Source: Nonomuraea jiangxiensis
Lineage (GTDB): Bacteria; Actinomycetota; Actinomycetes; Streptosporangiales; Streptosporangiaceae
Length of the DNA stretch: 64,000 nucleotides
Assembly: GCF_900099965.1 (NCBI RefSeq)
Contig: NZ_FNDJ01000002.1
Span: 496,001 to 560,000 of the forward strand
Direction of reading: 5' to 3'
Below, piece by piece: positions 24,873 through 33,857 of the stretch. The notes beneath the pieces are model-generated. The model was not told the origin of the DNA and did no database searches. It saw only the letters and a list, made by a program, of their open reading frames with translations. The translations under genes and the position numbers were made by a program. Each line of letters begins with the position of its first letter. Position 1 is the first letter of the stretch.

Positions 24873-25802
24873 ATGCGATCGATCGGCACGACGGATCTGT
24901 CCGTCTTTCCCCTGGGCCTCGGCACGAACGTCTTCGGCTGGACGGCCGACAAGGAGACCGCGTTCGCGGTCCTGGACGCCTACGTCGAAGGCGGTGGGAA
25001 CTTCCTCGACACGGCGGACGTGTACCCCTACTGGGCGACCGGCGAGCCGACCTCCGAGATCATCATCGGTGAGTGGCTGGCCGAGCGCGGCAACCGCGAA
25101 TCCATCGTGCTGGCCACCAAGGTCGGCATGCTGGAAGGGCTGAAGGGGCTGGCCCCGGCCACCATCCGGACGGCGGTGGAGGATTCGCTGCGGCGGCTGC
25201 GTACCGACTACATCGACCTTTACTGGGCCCACGTCGACGACCAGGACACGCCACTGGTGGAGACGCTGAGCACGTTCGACGCGCTGGTGCGGGAGGGCAA
25301 GGTCCGGCACGTCGGGGCCTCCAACTACAGCGCGGAGCGGCTGGCGGAGGCGCTGCGGATCTCCGGTGAGGAGGGGCTGGTCAAGTACGTGGCGTTGCAG
25401 CAGCCGTACAACCTGGTCGAGCGGGACTACGAGGGCGACCTGCGGGACGTCGTGGCCAGGGAGGGGTTGTCCAGCACGCCGTACTCGGGGCTGGCCCGCG
25501 GCTTCCTGACCGGCAAGTACGCGCCGGGGGTGGAGGTCGACAGCCCCAGGGCCGAGCGGGCCGCCCCGTATCTCGCGACCGAGCACGGACCCAGGACGCT
25601 GGAAGCGCTGGCCAAGATGGCGGCCGAGCACGAGGTCGCGCCCGCGTCGGTGGCGCTGGCCTGGCTCGCCGCCCAGCCGACGATCACCGCGCCGCTCGCC
25701 AGCGCGCGCGACCTGCGGCAACTGGACGCGCTGATGGCCTCCACGGCGCTGTCCCTGACCCCCGCCGAACTCGCCCTCCTGGACGAGGCCTCCCGCCCCT
25801 GA
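24873..25802 (+). CDS. Aldo/keto reductase
   Basis: 309 residues of an NADP-dependent (beta/alpha)8 aldo/keto reductase. It starts MRSIGTTDLSVFPLGLGTN; the catalytic Asp/Tyr pair is in FLDTADVYPYW, the Lys in LATKVG and the conserved HVGASNYSAERL segment follows. It lies 48 bases after the GGPP synthase gene on the same strand, so it may be co-transcribed and could act in diterpenoid tailoring, but general aldehyde reduction is equally possible. Confidence 0.85.
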   Translation: MRSIGTTDLSVFPLGLGTNVFGWTADKETAFAVLDAYVEGGGNFLDTADVYPYWATGEPTSEIIIGEWLAERGNRESIVLATKVGMLEGLKGLAPATIRTAVEDSLRRLRTDYIDLYWAHVDDQDTPLVETLSTFDALVREGKVRHVGASNYSAERLAEALRISGEEGLVKYVALQQPYNLVERDYEGDLRDVVAREGLSSTPYSGLARGFLTGKYAPGVEVDSPRAERAAPYLATEHGPRTLEALAKMAAEHEVAPASVALAWLAAQPTITAPLASARDLRQLDALMASTALSLTPAELALLDEASRP

Positions 25803-25906
25803 CCTGCCCGGGGACGATCCCGGCCCCTTACGGAACCGGTCGTGTGCCCGGCCCCGCGCTCATCCGACCGGACGCGCGGGTGACCGGGGCCGCCTCCACG
25901 CGGTGG

Positions 25907-26323
25907 TCAGGAAAGGCTGTTCTGCCGGCACCACTCCTCGACGCCGCCCGCCTTGCGCTCCAGCGTGCGCACCCAGTGCGGGTTTGCCTCGATGGCGGCC
26001 GCGACGGAGGGGTTGCCGGGGAACACGGCGGAGAGCCCGGTGATCCGGAGGATGCGCTGGATGCGGTCCGTGGTCCTCGCGAGAGCGAGCGAACCTTCCT
26101 GCATGCGCAGCCGCTTGAGGCCGCCGACGAGCACCCCGAGCCCGGTCGAGTCGAGAAACTCCACGGCGCCCATGTCGGCGACGATGTGCACGACCCCTTT
26201 GGCCGCGAGGTCGAGCACGTGCTCGCGGAGCTGGGGAGCGGTGAACACGTCGATTTCGCCGGCGACCTTGATCACGGCGCAGTCGCCCACGGGACCGGCC
26301 ACCTCTACCTCGATATCTCGCAT
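25907..26323 (-). CDS. STAS-domain anti-anti-sigma factor-like protein
   Basis: 138 residues with the STAS fold: VIKVAGEIDVFTAPQLREHV and the phospho-acceptor segment FLDSTGLGVLVG (Ser at about residue 60). Such proteins release sigma factors by binding anti-sigma kinases. No anti-sigma kinase or sigma gene is adjacent. ATG 26323 is preferred; an in-frame ATG four codons earlier (26335) is also possible. Confidence 0.85.
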   Translation of the reverse strand: MRDIEVEVAGPVGDCAVIKVAGEIDVFTAPQLREHVLDLAAKGVVHIVADMGAVEFLDSTGLGVLVGGLKRLRMQEGSLALARTTDRIQRILRITGLSAVFPGNPSVAAAIEANPHWVRTLERKAGGVEEWCRQNSLS

Positions 26324-26351
26324 TTCACCCCTCACCTTGTCATTTGTCGCA

Positions 26352-26379
26352 TTGACAGAGAAATATGCCCTTTTACACT
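26352..26379 (+). promoter_or_regulatory. Promoter in the STAS/XRE divergent region
   Basis: TTGACA (26352-26357) and TACACT (26374-26379), spaced by 16 bases, in an A+T-rich island. It points toward the XRE gene at 26456. Confidence 0.5.
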
Positions 26380-26455
26380 ACGTCATAAAACAGCACCCCG
26401 TCAATCGAGAGCTGTCGCTGTCATCGTATAGAATGACGTGAATGAGGGATGGGTA

Positions 26456-26881
26456 ATGCGCGTCGAAGAGGCCATCGGACGGCAGATCGCGCGCCTGCGG
26501 GCCGAGCGGCGGCTGTCACTGACCGAGCTGGGGGAGGCCCTGGGGCGTTACCTGGACAGGCCCTGGAGCAGACAGTCCGTCCACCAGGCCGAGCGCGGCC
26601 AGCGGTTGTTCACGGCGGCCGAGCTGACCGCCCTCGCGCTGGCCCTCGACACCTCCGTCCCCGTGTTGTTCCGCGCGGAGGACGACCGGATCGAGCTCCC
26701 GAGGCGGGTCGTCTCCCAGGAGGAATACCGGGGGATCCTGCTCAACAGGGAGCGGGACATGCCGCTGGACGGGGTGGAGGAGCTGATCATCGCGCTGCAT
26801 GACATCGGCGAGGTGCTCTCGCGGCCCGGCCTGGCCCGGCTGGCCCGCATCGCCCGGGTCGCCGGCACCGACCACCCGTAG
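26456..26881 (+). CDS. XRE-family DNA-binding protein
   Basis: 141 residues. An N-terminal Cro/CI helix-turn-helix spans about residues 5-60 (IGRQIARLRAERRLSLTELG, then RQSVHQAERGQR). The C-terminal half is helical with no named domain. The start at ATG 26456 follows GAGGGATGGGT; a GTG at 26438 in the same frame is the alternative. It is divergent from the STAS gene and may regulate it. Confidence 0.8.
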   Translation: MRVEEAIGRQIARLRAERRLSLTELGEALGRYLDRPWSRQSVHQAERGQRLFTAAELTALALALDTSVPVLFRAEDDRIELPRRVVSQEEYRGILLNRERDMPLDGVEELIIALHDIGEVLSRPGLARLARIARVAGTDHP

Positions 26882-26964
26882 CCCGGCGGCGGCCCCCCGG
26901 CCACCCGGGGCCGCGGCTGAGCGGCCCGGCCGGGGGTCAGTGGCCGGGTCAGGGGGTCGCAGTC

Positions 26965-27002
26965 GGGGCTGGGTGGCGAGGCCGGGGCTGGGTGGCGAGG
27001 CC
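26965..27002. repeat. Two tandem copies of a 19-bp unit
   Basis: GGGGCTGGGTGGCGAGGCC occurs twice head to tail in the gap between the convergent XRE and MFS genes. Related fragments flank it. Possibly part of a G-rich terminator structure. Confidence 0.6.
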
Positions 27003-27007
27003 AGGGG

Positions 27008-28528
27008 TCAGTGGCCGGTGGTGGTCGAGGAGACGTCGAGGTCGCGGGGGGTCAGCAGCCACACCGTCAGCGCGCCCGCCAGCATCAGCAGGACGCCCGC
27101 GCCGCTGGTCAGGGTCAGCGAGTCGGTGAAGGCGGCCTTGGCCTGCTCCAGCAGTTGCCCGCCCGCCGGTCCCAGCTCCCTGGCCACGTCCACGGCCCCG
27201 CCCAGGGACTCGCGGGCGGCACCGGCCGCCACGCCGTCGTGACCCAGCTCGGCCCGGTAGACGGCGGCGGCCAGGCTGCCCAGGACGGCCACGCCCAGCG
27301 CCGCGCCCACTTCGTAGCTGGTCTCTTCGATGGCCGCCGCGCTGCCGGACTTGGCGGCGGGCGTACCCGACATGATGACCGCTGAGGCGATGGCCAGCGA
27401 GCCGTTCCCGAGGCCGATGAGCAGCAGGGCGACGGCGACCGGCGGGTAGCCCAGCGGCTCGGACGCGAGCAGGAGCGCCAGGAACCCGAGCGCGGTCACC
27501 GCCAGCCCGCCCGCCAGCACCGCGCGGGCGCCGACGCGGGCCGCCAGCACCGGGGCCAGCGGCGAGGAGACGAGCGCGGCCAGCGCGGCGGGCAGCAGCA
27601 GCACGCCCGCCATCAGCGGCGAGTCACCGCGTACGAGCTGCATCCACTGCGCCAGTAGCAGTAACACCGCCGCCATCGCGATCGACGTGGTCAGCGCCGT
27701 CACCACCCCGGCGGAGAACGGGCCGTTGCGGAACAGCCGGATCTCCAGCAGCGGATCCGGCCTCTTCAGGCACCGCACCACGAACCAGCCCAGCGCCAGC
27801 GCCGCCACCGCGGTGGCCGCCAGGGCGCCGGGGGAGGCGAGGCCGTGCTTGCCGAAGCTCTTGACCGCGTACACCAGCGCCACCATGCCGACCATCGACA
27901 ACACCGTGCCCAGGGCGTCCCAGCGGCCGGACCGCGGGCTCCTGGACTCCGGCAGCAGCAACAGGCCGGCGACCGTCGCGACCACCATGACGGGCACGTT
28001 CACCAGGAACGCTGAGCGCCAGCTGAAATGCTCCAGCAGGAACCCGGCCAGGATCGGCCCCATCGCCGCCCCCACCGCGGCCATCGCCGCCCAGACGCCG
28101 AGGGCCCTGGCGCGTTCGGCGGGGTCGGTGAACAGGTTCCGGATCATGGACAGCGTGGACGGCATGATCATCGCGCCGCCCACCCCGAGCAGCGCCCGTA
28201 CGGCGATCACCTCCGGCGCGCTGTCGGCCGCCAGCACCGCCAGCGAGGCCAGCCCGAACACCGCGAACCCGCACAGCAGCATCCGCTTGCGACCCCACCG
28301 GTCGCCCAGCGCGCTGACCGTGACCAGCAGCCCGGACACCACCAGCGAGTACGCGTCCACCATCCACAGCAGCTCGATCGAGTCCGGCCGCAGGTCCTCG
28401 GTGATGGCCGGCAGGGCGACGTTGAGCACGGTCATGTCCATGACCACGAGCAGCACGCTGGCCGACAGCACGACCAGGCCCGCCCACCGGCGCCGCGCGC
28501 TGACGGGTGGATCGACGGTGATCGTCAT
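27008..28528 (-). CDS. MFS multidrug transporter, DHA2 (14-TM) family
   Basis: 506 residues, largely hydrophobic with about 14 membrane helices. It carries the DHA2 motifs: VVMDMTVLNVALPAI (motif D1-like) in helix 1 and the motif A loop GDRWGRKRMLL; helix 5 has the GPILAGFL motif C. This is a QacA/SmvA-like drug:proton antiporter. Its ATG (28528) overlaps the stop of the TetR gene (ATGA), so the pair form a regulator-pump operon. The stop is followed by short G-rich repeats. Confidence 0.9.
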   Translation of the reverse strand: MTITVDPPVSARRRWAGLVVLSASVLLVVMDMTVLNVALPAITEDLRPDSIELLWMVDAYSLVVSGLLVTVSALGDRWGRKRMLLCGFAVFGLASLAVLAADSAPEVIAVRALLGVGGAMIMPSTLSMIRNLFTDPAERARALGVWAAMAAVGAAMGPILAGFLLEHFSWRSAFLVNVPVMVVATVAGLLLLPESRSPRSGRWDALGTVLSMVGMVALVYAVKSFGKHGLASPGALAATAVAALALGWFVVRCLKRPDPLLEIRLFRNGPFSAGVVTALTTSIAMAAVLLLLAQWMQLVRGDSPLMAGVLLLPAALAALVSSPLAPVLAARVGARAVLAGGLAVTALGFLALLLASEPLGYPPVAVALLLIGLGNGSLAIASAVIMSGTPAAKSGSAAAIEETSYEVGAALGVAVLGSLAAAVYRAELGHDGVAAGAARESLGGAVDVARELGPAGGQLLEQAKAAFTDSLTLTSGAGVLLMLAGALTVWLLTPRDLDVSSTTTGH

Positions 28529-29097
28529 GAGCTCCTCCGAGGTCCGGCGCCTTGCAGGAAGGTGGTCAGGAGCAGCCGGGGCACGTCCCGGCGGGCCACG
28601 TCGCCGTGCCTGAGGCTCTCGCGTACGGTCACGAGCAGGCCGTAGACGGTGTTGCTCACCCAGCGCACGGGCAGGTCGGCGCGGAGCAGGCCGGCGCGCT
28701 GCGCGGCGGCGTAGAAGGCGACCTCGCGCTCCTCCAGCTCGTCCGAGCGGTGCTTCAGCTCGGGATGGAACGCCATGGCGGTCTCGGTCAGGCCGAACCC
28801 GTACTCGTCGGCCACCTCGATGAGGCCCAGCAGGAGGGCGTGCATGGCCTTGTCGATCACGTACGGGTCCGTCGACCCGGTCGCCTCGGCCATGCCGGCG
28901 TTCACCTGGGCCCGGTGCCACTGCTCGTGCGCGCGGTGGCCGAGGGCGACCATCAGCTCCTCGCGGCTGCTGAACTGGCGGTGCAGCGTCGCCCGGCTGA
29001 TCCCGACGGCCTCGGCGAGCTGGGCCATGGAGGCTGCCGGGTTCTCGTTGAGGTGCTGGATCGCCGCGGTCATGATCTGCTCACGGCTCATCGGCAT
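28525..29097 (-). CDS. TetR-family regulator of the MFS pump
   Basis: 190 residues: MSREQIMTAAIQHLNENP followed by the helix-turn-helix MAQLAEAVGISRATLHRQFS and SREELMVALG. The ligand domain follows. First gene of the TetR-MFS operon, so it is likely an autorepressor that responds to the pump's substrates. ATG 29097 and the in-frame ATG 29091 are both possible starts; residues upstream of these are unlike a TetR N-terminus. Confidence 0.88.
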   Translation of the reverse strand: MPMSREQIMTAAIQHLNENPAASMAQLAEAVGISRATLHRQFSSREELMVALGHRAHEQWHRAQVNAGMAEATGSTDPYVIDKAMHALLLGLIEVADEYGFGLTETAMAFHPELKHRSDELEEREVAFYAAAQRAGLLRADLPVRWVSNTVYGLLVTVRESLRHGDVARRDVPRLLLTTFLQGAGPRRSS

Positions 29098-29105
29098 TGG
29101 ACACC

Positions 29106-29140
29106 ACCGTATCGTTTGCGACAATCATGTCTCATACGGT
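29106..29140 (-). promoter_or_regulatory. Possible operator of the TetR-MFS operon
   Basis: ACCGTAT (29106-29112) and ATACGGT (29134-29140) form a 7-bp-arm inverted repeat with a 21-base spacer just upstream of the TetR start. The wide spacing resembles QacR-like operators bound by two dimers; this is suggestive only. Confidence 0.4.
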
Positions 29141-29260
29141 ACATCATTGACTCGGCGGTGGGGCAGGCCGAGCCCCTTTGCTCTTGTGCGGGGCGTGGGG
29201 AGGGGGCTCTCGCTTTCCCGGCATGGCGGCGAAGTCGCAGGTCGGCTAGGGTGCGGAGCT

Positions 29261-29806
29261 GTGGTGATCGGTGACGCGCGCACGCGCATCCTGGACGCGG
29301 CCGAGGAGTTGTTCGCCGGCGGCGGCTACGCGGCCACCCCGACCGCGGTCATCGCCCGGCTCGCCCAGGTCCCCGGCGAGCTGATCTCCCACTACTTCCC
29401 GCGCAAGATCGACGTGCTGGTCGCCCTCGTGGACGAGCGCACCTCGGTCGAGGAGGAGGGCGACGTCGACGCGGTGCCCGGCGACCCGGCGGGCACGCTG
29501 GCCCGGCTGGCGCGCCGGCTGCCGCTGCGGGCCTCACCGGCGATGCGGCGCATCCTGTTCAGGGAGGCCGACACGCACACCTCGGTCAAGGAGCGGCTCG
29601 GGCGCCTCAACCGCGAGCTGGCCGCGCGGACCAGGGTCGCGCTGGGGCTGGCGCTGCCCGGCGCGCGCGGGGGCGCCGCCAGGCTGGAGGTGGCGGCGGC
29701 CATGTTCGCCGCCGTGCTGATCTACCAGGAAAACCTCTGCCAGCTAACCGGCCACCAGATCGACCCTGACGCCGTCGCGGAGCTCATCGCCCACTCGCTC
29801 GTCTAG
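29261..29806 (+). CDS. TetR-family regulator
   Basis: 181 residues. RTRILDAAEELFAGGGYAAT leads into a helix-turn-helix (PTAVIARLAQVPGELISHYF) and PRKIDVLVAL; the C-terminal domain begins at about residue 70. The GTG start at 29261 has GGAG five bases upstream. The 3' end overlaps the convergent WS/DGAT gene by 63 bases. The target is unknown. Confidence 0.82.
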   Translation: MVIGDARTRILDAAEELFAGGGYAATPTAVIARLAQVPGELISHYFPRKIDVLVALVDERTSVEEEGDVDAVPGDPAGTLARLARRLPLRASPAMRRILFREADTHTSVKERLGRLNRELAARTRVALGLALPGARGGAARLEVAAAMFAAVLIYQENLCQLTGHQIDPDAVAELIAHSLV

Positions 29807-31270
29807 CAGCTCGTCGAGCGCCGCGCGCAGGTGGCCGAGCAGCCCCCACACGTCGTCCATGCGCTCGGGACAGGCCACGATGCCGAAGTCGAGCCGGCCG
29901 TCGTAGGAGAAGCAGGTGATGTTCAGGCCGCCGCTCATGTCGGTCAGGACGGACAGCGGATAGTACGCCAGCACCCTGCCGCCGCACAGGTAGAGCGGGA
30001 ACTGCGGGCCCGGCACGTTGCTGATGATCAGGTTGATCGGCGGGAACGCCAGCCCCGCCAGCCGGAAGATCGCCGGCGTGACCAGGCTGGTGACCGGCGC
30101 GGGCAGCATCGAGCACAGCTCGCTCGGCCACGTCGCGGGGGCCAGCGCGAACCGCCGCTTGGCCCGGCTCATGGCGGTGCCGACGGCCCGCAGGCGCTCC
30201 CTGGGATCGGGGACGTTCGTGGGCATCGGGGCGACCATGGCGGAGAACTGGTTGCCGACCAGGTCCCTGGCCCTGGCCGTACGGACGGCGACGGGCACGG
30301 CCGCGACCAGCGGCTCCGCCGGCAGCGCGTCGCGCTCGCGCAGCCACGAGCGCAGGGCCGAGGCGCACAGGGTCATCACGACGTCGTTGACGCTGATGCC
30401 GTTGGTCCTGGCCACCCGCCTGACGTCCGGTAGCGGGAGCGAGCCGAAGGACAGCCGGCGGCGGGCGCTGATCGGCCCGTTGAGCGGGGTGCGCGGGACG
30501 GACAGGCTGGGTAACTCGGGACGCTCGTGCCGGTCGCGGGCCACCACGCGGGCGGCCCTGGCGATCAGCCGCGCCCCGGGGATGGCGGCCGCGAGGGGGA
30601 TGGCGTCCAGATCCTCGGCGGCCCTGACCACGGACTGCAGCGCGCGTACGGGGTGGGTCGCCGTCCGCATGGCGGCCCCGGCCAGCATCCCGGCCAGCCC
30701 CGGCGGTTCGGCGCGCGCCTTGTCACCGGCCGGCACACGGTCCTGGGTGACGTCACGGCTCTTCCTGGACGGGCCGCACTTCGGGCGGAGATGGCCGTCG
30801 GGCGTGAGGTCGAGCAGCGTGGCGAGGGTCTCCGCGCCGGAGACGCCGTCGATCGCGGCATGGTGCACCTTCGTGTAGACCGCCACCCTGCCGCCCGCCA
30901 GCCCGTTGATCAGGTGCATCTCCCACAGCGGGTGGGCCCGGTCGAGCCGGCGGGCGTGCAGCTCCGCCACGGCCTCGGCCAGCAGCCGGTCGTCGCCCGG
31001 CGCGGGCAACGTCATCTCGAACAGGTGGTTGTCGAGGTCGAAGCAGGGGTCGGCCGCCCAGTAGGGGTGGTCCAGGCCCAGCGGCACCTCGGCCAGCCGC
31101 AGGCTGAGCGCGGGGGACAGGTGCATCCGGTCGAGCAGCAGCTCCGCCAGAGCCCGCCGGTCGACGGTGCCGGCGGCGGGGTCGAGGATCGCCAGCCCGG
31201 CGACGTGCGCGGCGGTGGTGGCCGATTCGACGTTGAGGAACTGGGCGTCGAGTGCGGTCAACTGGCGCAT
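29744..31270 (-). CDS. Wax ester synthase / diacylglycerol acyltransferase (WS/DGAT)
   Basis: 508 residues. It starts with the family's MRQLTALDAQFLNVES and contains the catalytic HHAAIDG (HHxxxDG, about residues 137-143), the NDVV segment and LIISNVPGPQFPLYLCG near the C-terminus. It should esterify acyl-CoA with diacylglycerol or fatty alcohol at the membrane or lipid-droplet surface, making storage triacylglycerol. ATG 31270 is supported by AAGGAGAG upstream. The 3' end overlaps the convergent TetR gene by 63 bases. Confidence 0.9.
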   Translation of the reverse strand: MRQLTALDAQFLNVESATTAAHVAGLAILDPAAGTVDRRALAELLLDRMHLSPALSLRLAEVPLGLDHPYWAADPCFDLDNHLFEMTLPAPGDDRLLAEAVAELHARRLDRAHPLWEMHLINGLAGGRVAVYTKVHHAAIDGVSGAETLATLLDLTPDGHLRPKCGPSRKSRDVTQDRVPAGDKARAEPPGLAGMLAGAAMRTATHPVRALQSVVRAAEDLDAIPLAAAIPGARLIARAARVVARDRHERPELPSLSVPRTPLNGPISARRRLSFGSLPLPDVRRVARTNGISVNDVVMTLCASALRSWLRERDALPAEPLVAAVPVAVRTARARDLVGNQFSAMVAPMPTNVPDPRERLRAVGTAMSRAKRRFALAPATWPSELCSMLPAPVTSLVTPAIFRLAGLAFPPINLIISNVPGPQFPLYLCGGRVLAYYPLSVLTDMSGGLNITCFSYDGRLDFGIVACPERMDDVWGLLGHLRAALDELLDERVGDELRDGVRVDLVAG

Positions 31271-31412
31271 CTGCTCTCCTTTTGCGATGATGCGGGGAGC
31301 ATCACACAAGGGGATTTCCAGAACGTTTCCGCGAGAGTCTTCCAGATGAATTCGGGTGCGCCTGACCCGCGTTTAGTGAATTCCCGGCCCAGTCGGGATC
31401 GGTGACAATTAC

Positions 31413-32459
31413 CTATCCATTGACGAGCTGAATGGGGTGTCGCACGACGGCGTCGAACCGGTAGCCGAAGGGGTGCCGGGGCGTGCTCAGGGGCTGGGTG
31501 GCGCCGGTCTCGTCGGTGGCCCGCGCCATGAGCACCACCGGTCCCGTACGGCGCGGCGCCCAGCTGATGTGCCACGGCAACCAGGCCCTGGCCAGGCGTT
31601 GCCCGCGATGCTCGGCCGGACGCCAGGTCTCGCCGCCGTCGAGGCTCACCTCGACCCGGACGATCCTGCCCTGGCCCGACCAGGACCGGCCGCGCAGGAC
31701 GTAAAGACCGCCGATCGGCAGACGGGCATTCCAGGGGAGCTCGAAAGCGCTCTTCACCGGCTGCGTGGTGATGTCCGGGTAAAAGACCGTGTTCCACGGG
31801 GTGCGCAACTCCTCGGTCGCGACTTCGAGCTCGCCGAGCCATTTGATGGACGCTATTCCCACCCATCCCGGCACCACCAGCCGCACCGGAAAACCGTGGT
31901 CGGGCGGCAGCCGCTCGCCGTTCATCTCGTAAGCCAGCAGCACGTCCTTCATGGCCTTGCCGACGGGCAGCGGGCGGCGTACGTGCCCGTAGTCCTCGAA
32001 CGGCGCGTCCAGCCCGGTGGCCAGCACGTCCACCGCCTCGGGCAGCAGCCCCACCTGCTTGAGCAGGTATTTCAGCGGCACCCCGCGCCAGCGCGCCACC
32101 CCGATGCCGCCGAGACCCCACTGCGTCCCGGGCACGGGCTCGTCCTGCTGGGTCCCGTAGAACCGGCGACCGTTGCCGGCGCACTCGATCGCCACGTCGA
32201 GCGTGCGCGACGGCATCGCCCGCAGCTCCTCGTAGCCGAACTCGCGGGGCCACCTCACCCCGGCGCCGTGCACCCGCAGCCGCCAGACGGCGGCGTCGAT
32301 GAGCGGGGTGGAGGTGTGGTTGCGGACGAAGAACCGGTCGTTCGGAGTGTGGTATCCCTGCCCCGCCATGGCCTCCCAGCGCATCTCCGCGTTGGGGCCG
32401 CGCACCCGGAACAGATGGTCGGGCAACGGCTTGACGATGGTCGCCACGGCCTGCTTCAT
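31413..32459 (-). CDS. Sulfite-oxidase-family molybdopterin oxidoreductase
   Basis: 348 residues with the SUOX fold: a Mo-pterin domain with FFVRNHTSTP, the catalytic Cys in IECAGNGRRFYG (about residue 95) and GIGVARWRG, then a Mo-co dimerisation domain (VEVSLDGGETWRPAEH). It has no heme domain and no Tat signal, so it is a cytoplasmic, single-cofactor member whose electron acceptor is unknown. The function (sulfite or another oxyanion/thioether) cannot be set by sequence. ATG 32459 is chosen because GTGGGAC lies just upstream. Confidence 0.85.
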   Translation of the reverse strand: MKQAVATIVKPLPDHLFRVRGPNAEMRWEAMAGQGYHTPNDRFFVRNHTSTPLIDAAVWRLRVHGAGVRWPREFGYEELRAMPSRTLDVAIECAGNGRRFYGTQQDEPVPGTQWGLGGIGVARWRGVPLKYLLKQVGLLPEAVDVLATGLDAPFEDYGHVRRPLPVGKAMKDVLLAYEMNGERLPPDHGFPVRLVVPGWVGIASIKWLGELEVATEELRTPWNTVFYPDITTQPVKSAFELPWNARLPIGGLYVLRGRSWSGQGRIVRVEVSLDGGETWRPAEHRGQRLARAWLPWHISWAPRRTGPVVLMARATDETGATQPLSTPRHPFGYRFDAVVRHPIQLVNG

Positions 32460-33099
32460 GGTCCCACCTCCACAATACCTATTTCCTACCGGGAAACCAT
32501 TTAATCTCCTCCCCATGCACTCCCGCGACCCCGCATCGCCATCTCGTGCCGATCGGTCGCGGGGACCGTTCCAATCCGCCGCCCTACCCCTTACCCTCCC
32601 GCCGACCTCGGCGAACGCGTGCGGAAGACAGTCCTCGGTGCCCGCTCGCGGAGCTCGCGAACATGCGCCGACCGCCGGTCCAACATGCGCTCACCGCCGA
32701 TCCCGGCACAGGAACGCGACCGCCTCAGCGTCCGACACACGGCCCCGCCCGCAACCGGAGTTGAAAACGTCCGGCCCCGCGAACGTCCGGCCCCGCGAAC
32801 GTCCGGCTCCGCCAACGTCCGGCTCCGCCAACGTCCGGCTCCGCCAACGTCCAGCCCCGCGAACGTCCGGCCCTGCCGACGGGCGGCCCTGCCAACGGCC
32901 AGCCCCGGTAGCGGCCGGCGCCGCCAACGGCCAGTCCCGCCAACGGGCGGCTCGCCCCCGCACCCGTATCCGGACATACTGCTCGGGGTCGGCTTCCGGG
33001 GCGGCATGTCGGAAGTGCGTGATCCGCGGCTAGGATCCGTCCCGGTAATGGGTGTCAAGGACGCGGGTGCGCCTCGCCGCTTCCAGGGAGGCTGGGATC
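32460..33099. other. 640-bp intergenic region dominated by a repeat array
   Basis: Between the molybdoenzyme start and the DUF1232 gene. It contains the 16-bp tandem array (listed separately) and flanking sequence with no codon-biased frame. The array period is not a multiple of three, and frames through it give only Arg/Pro/Gly-rich products on both strands, so I regard it as non-coding. Confidence 0.6.
32766..32957. repeat. Twelve tandem copies of a 16-bp repeat
   Basis: The consensus is close to AACGTCCGGCTCCGCC. Copies 1-2 are identical to each other, copies 3-5 are identical to each other, and copies 8-12 diverge progressively. The 16-bp units fill 192 bases without spacers, so this is a minisatellite and not a CRISPR array. 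Each unit contains an AACGT(C/T) core that could be a protein-binding site. Confidence 0.9.
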
Positions 33100-33516
<417 letters not shown>

Positions 33517-33857
33517 CACCCCCCACGACTGGCACTGACACCCCCCACCTTTGATCGGCCGCCGGTCTCGCCTCGGTCGTGACCGGTCCGGTCCCATCCG
33601 GTCAGGACCAGCCCGGTTGCGGGCGCCCGACCGTGGCCGGTCCCCGGTGCCTTCGCCCGGTCAGGACCGGTCAGATCCACCCTGACGGGAACACTCCGGT
33701 CCGCCCTGACGGGACCGGTCTGGTCCCATCAGGTCCGCCCTGAGAGGACGGATCCGATCCGGTCCGCTCTGATGCGACCGATCCGGTCCACCCTGATGGG
33801 AACGGTCCGGTCCCATCAGGGCCGCCCATCACCCTTGGGCCGTGGCCGGAGGGTGGT
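33517..33857. repeat. Degenerate repeats between the convergent DUF1232 and polX genes
   Basis: A 341-bp gap. An 18-base stretch GGCACTGACACCCCCCAC occurs twice near 33510-33548. From about 33670 to 33820 an imperfect unit of about 24 bases (close to TCCGGTCCGCCCTGATGGGA plus four bases) recurs five or six times, mixed with GGTCC inverted pairs. No coding frame is credible. It may fold as a bidirectional terminator. Confidence 0.5.

Noticed and set aside
32766..32957. The 16-bp array as a CRISPR array
   Set aside because: There are no unique spacers between units, the units are too short and no cas genes are present.
32619..33099. A Gly/Pro/Arg-rich protein encoded across the 16-bp array
   Set aside because: The array period is not divisible by three, so the frame drifts through all three readings and has no start context.
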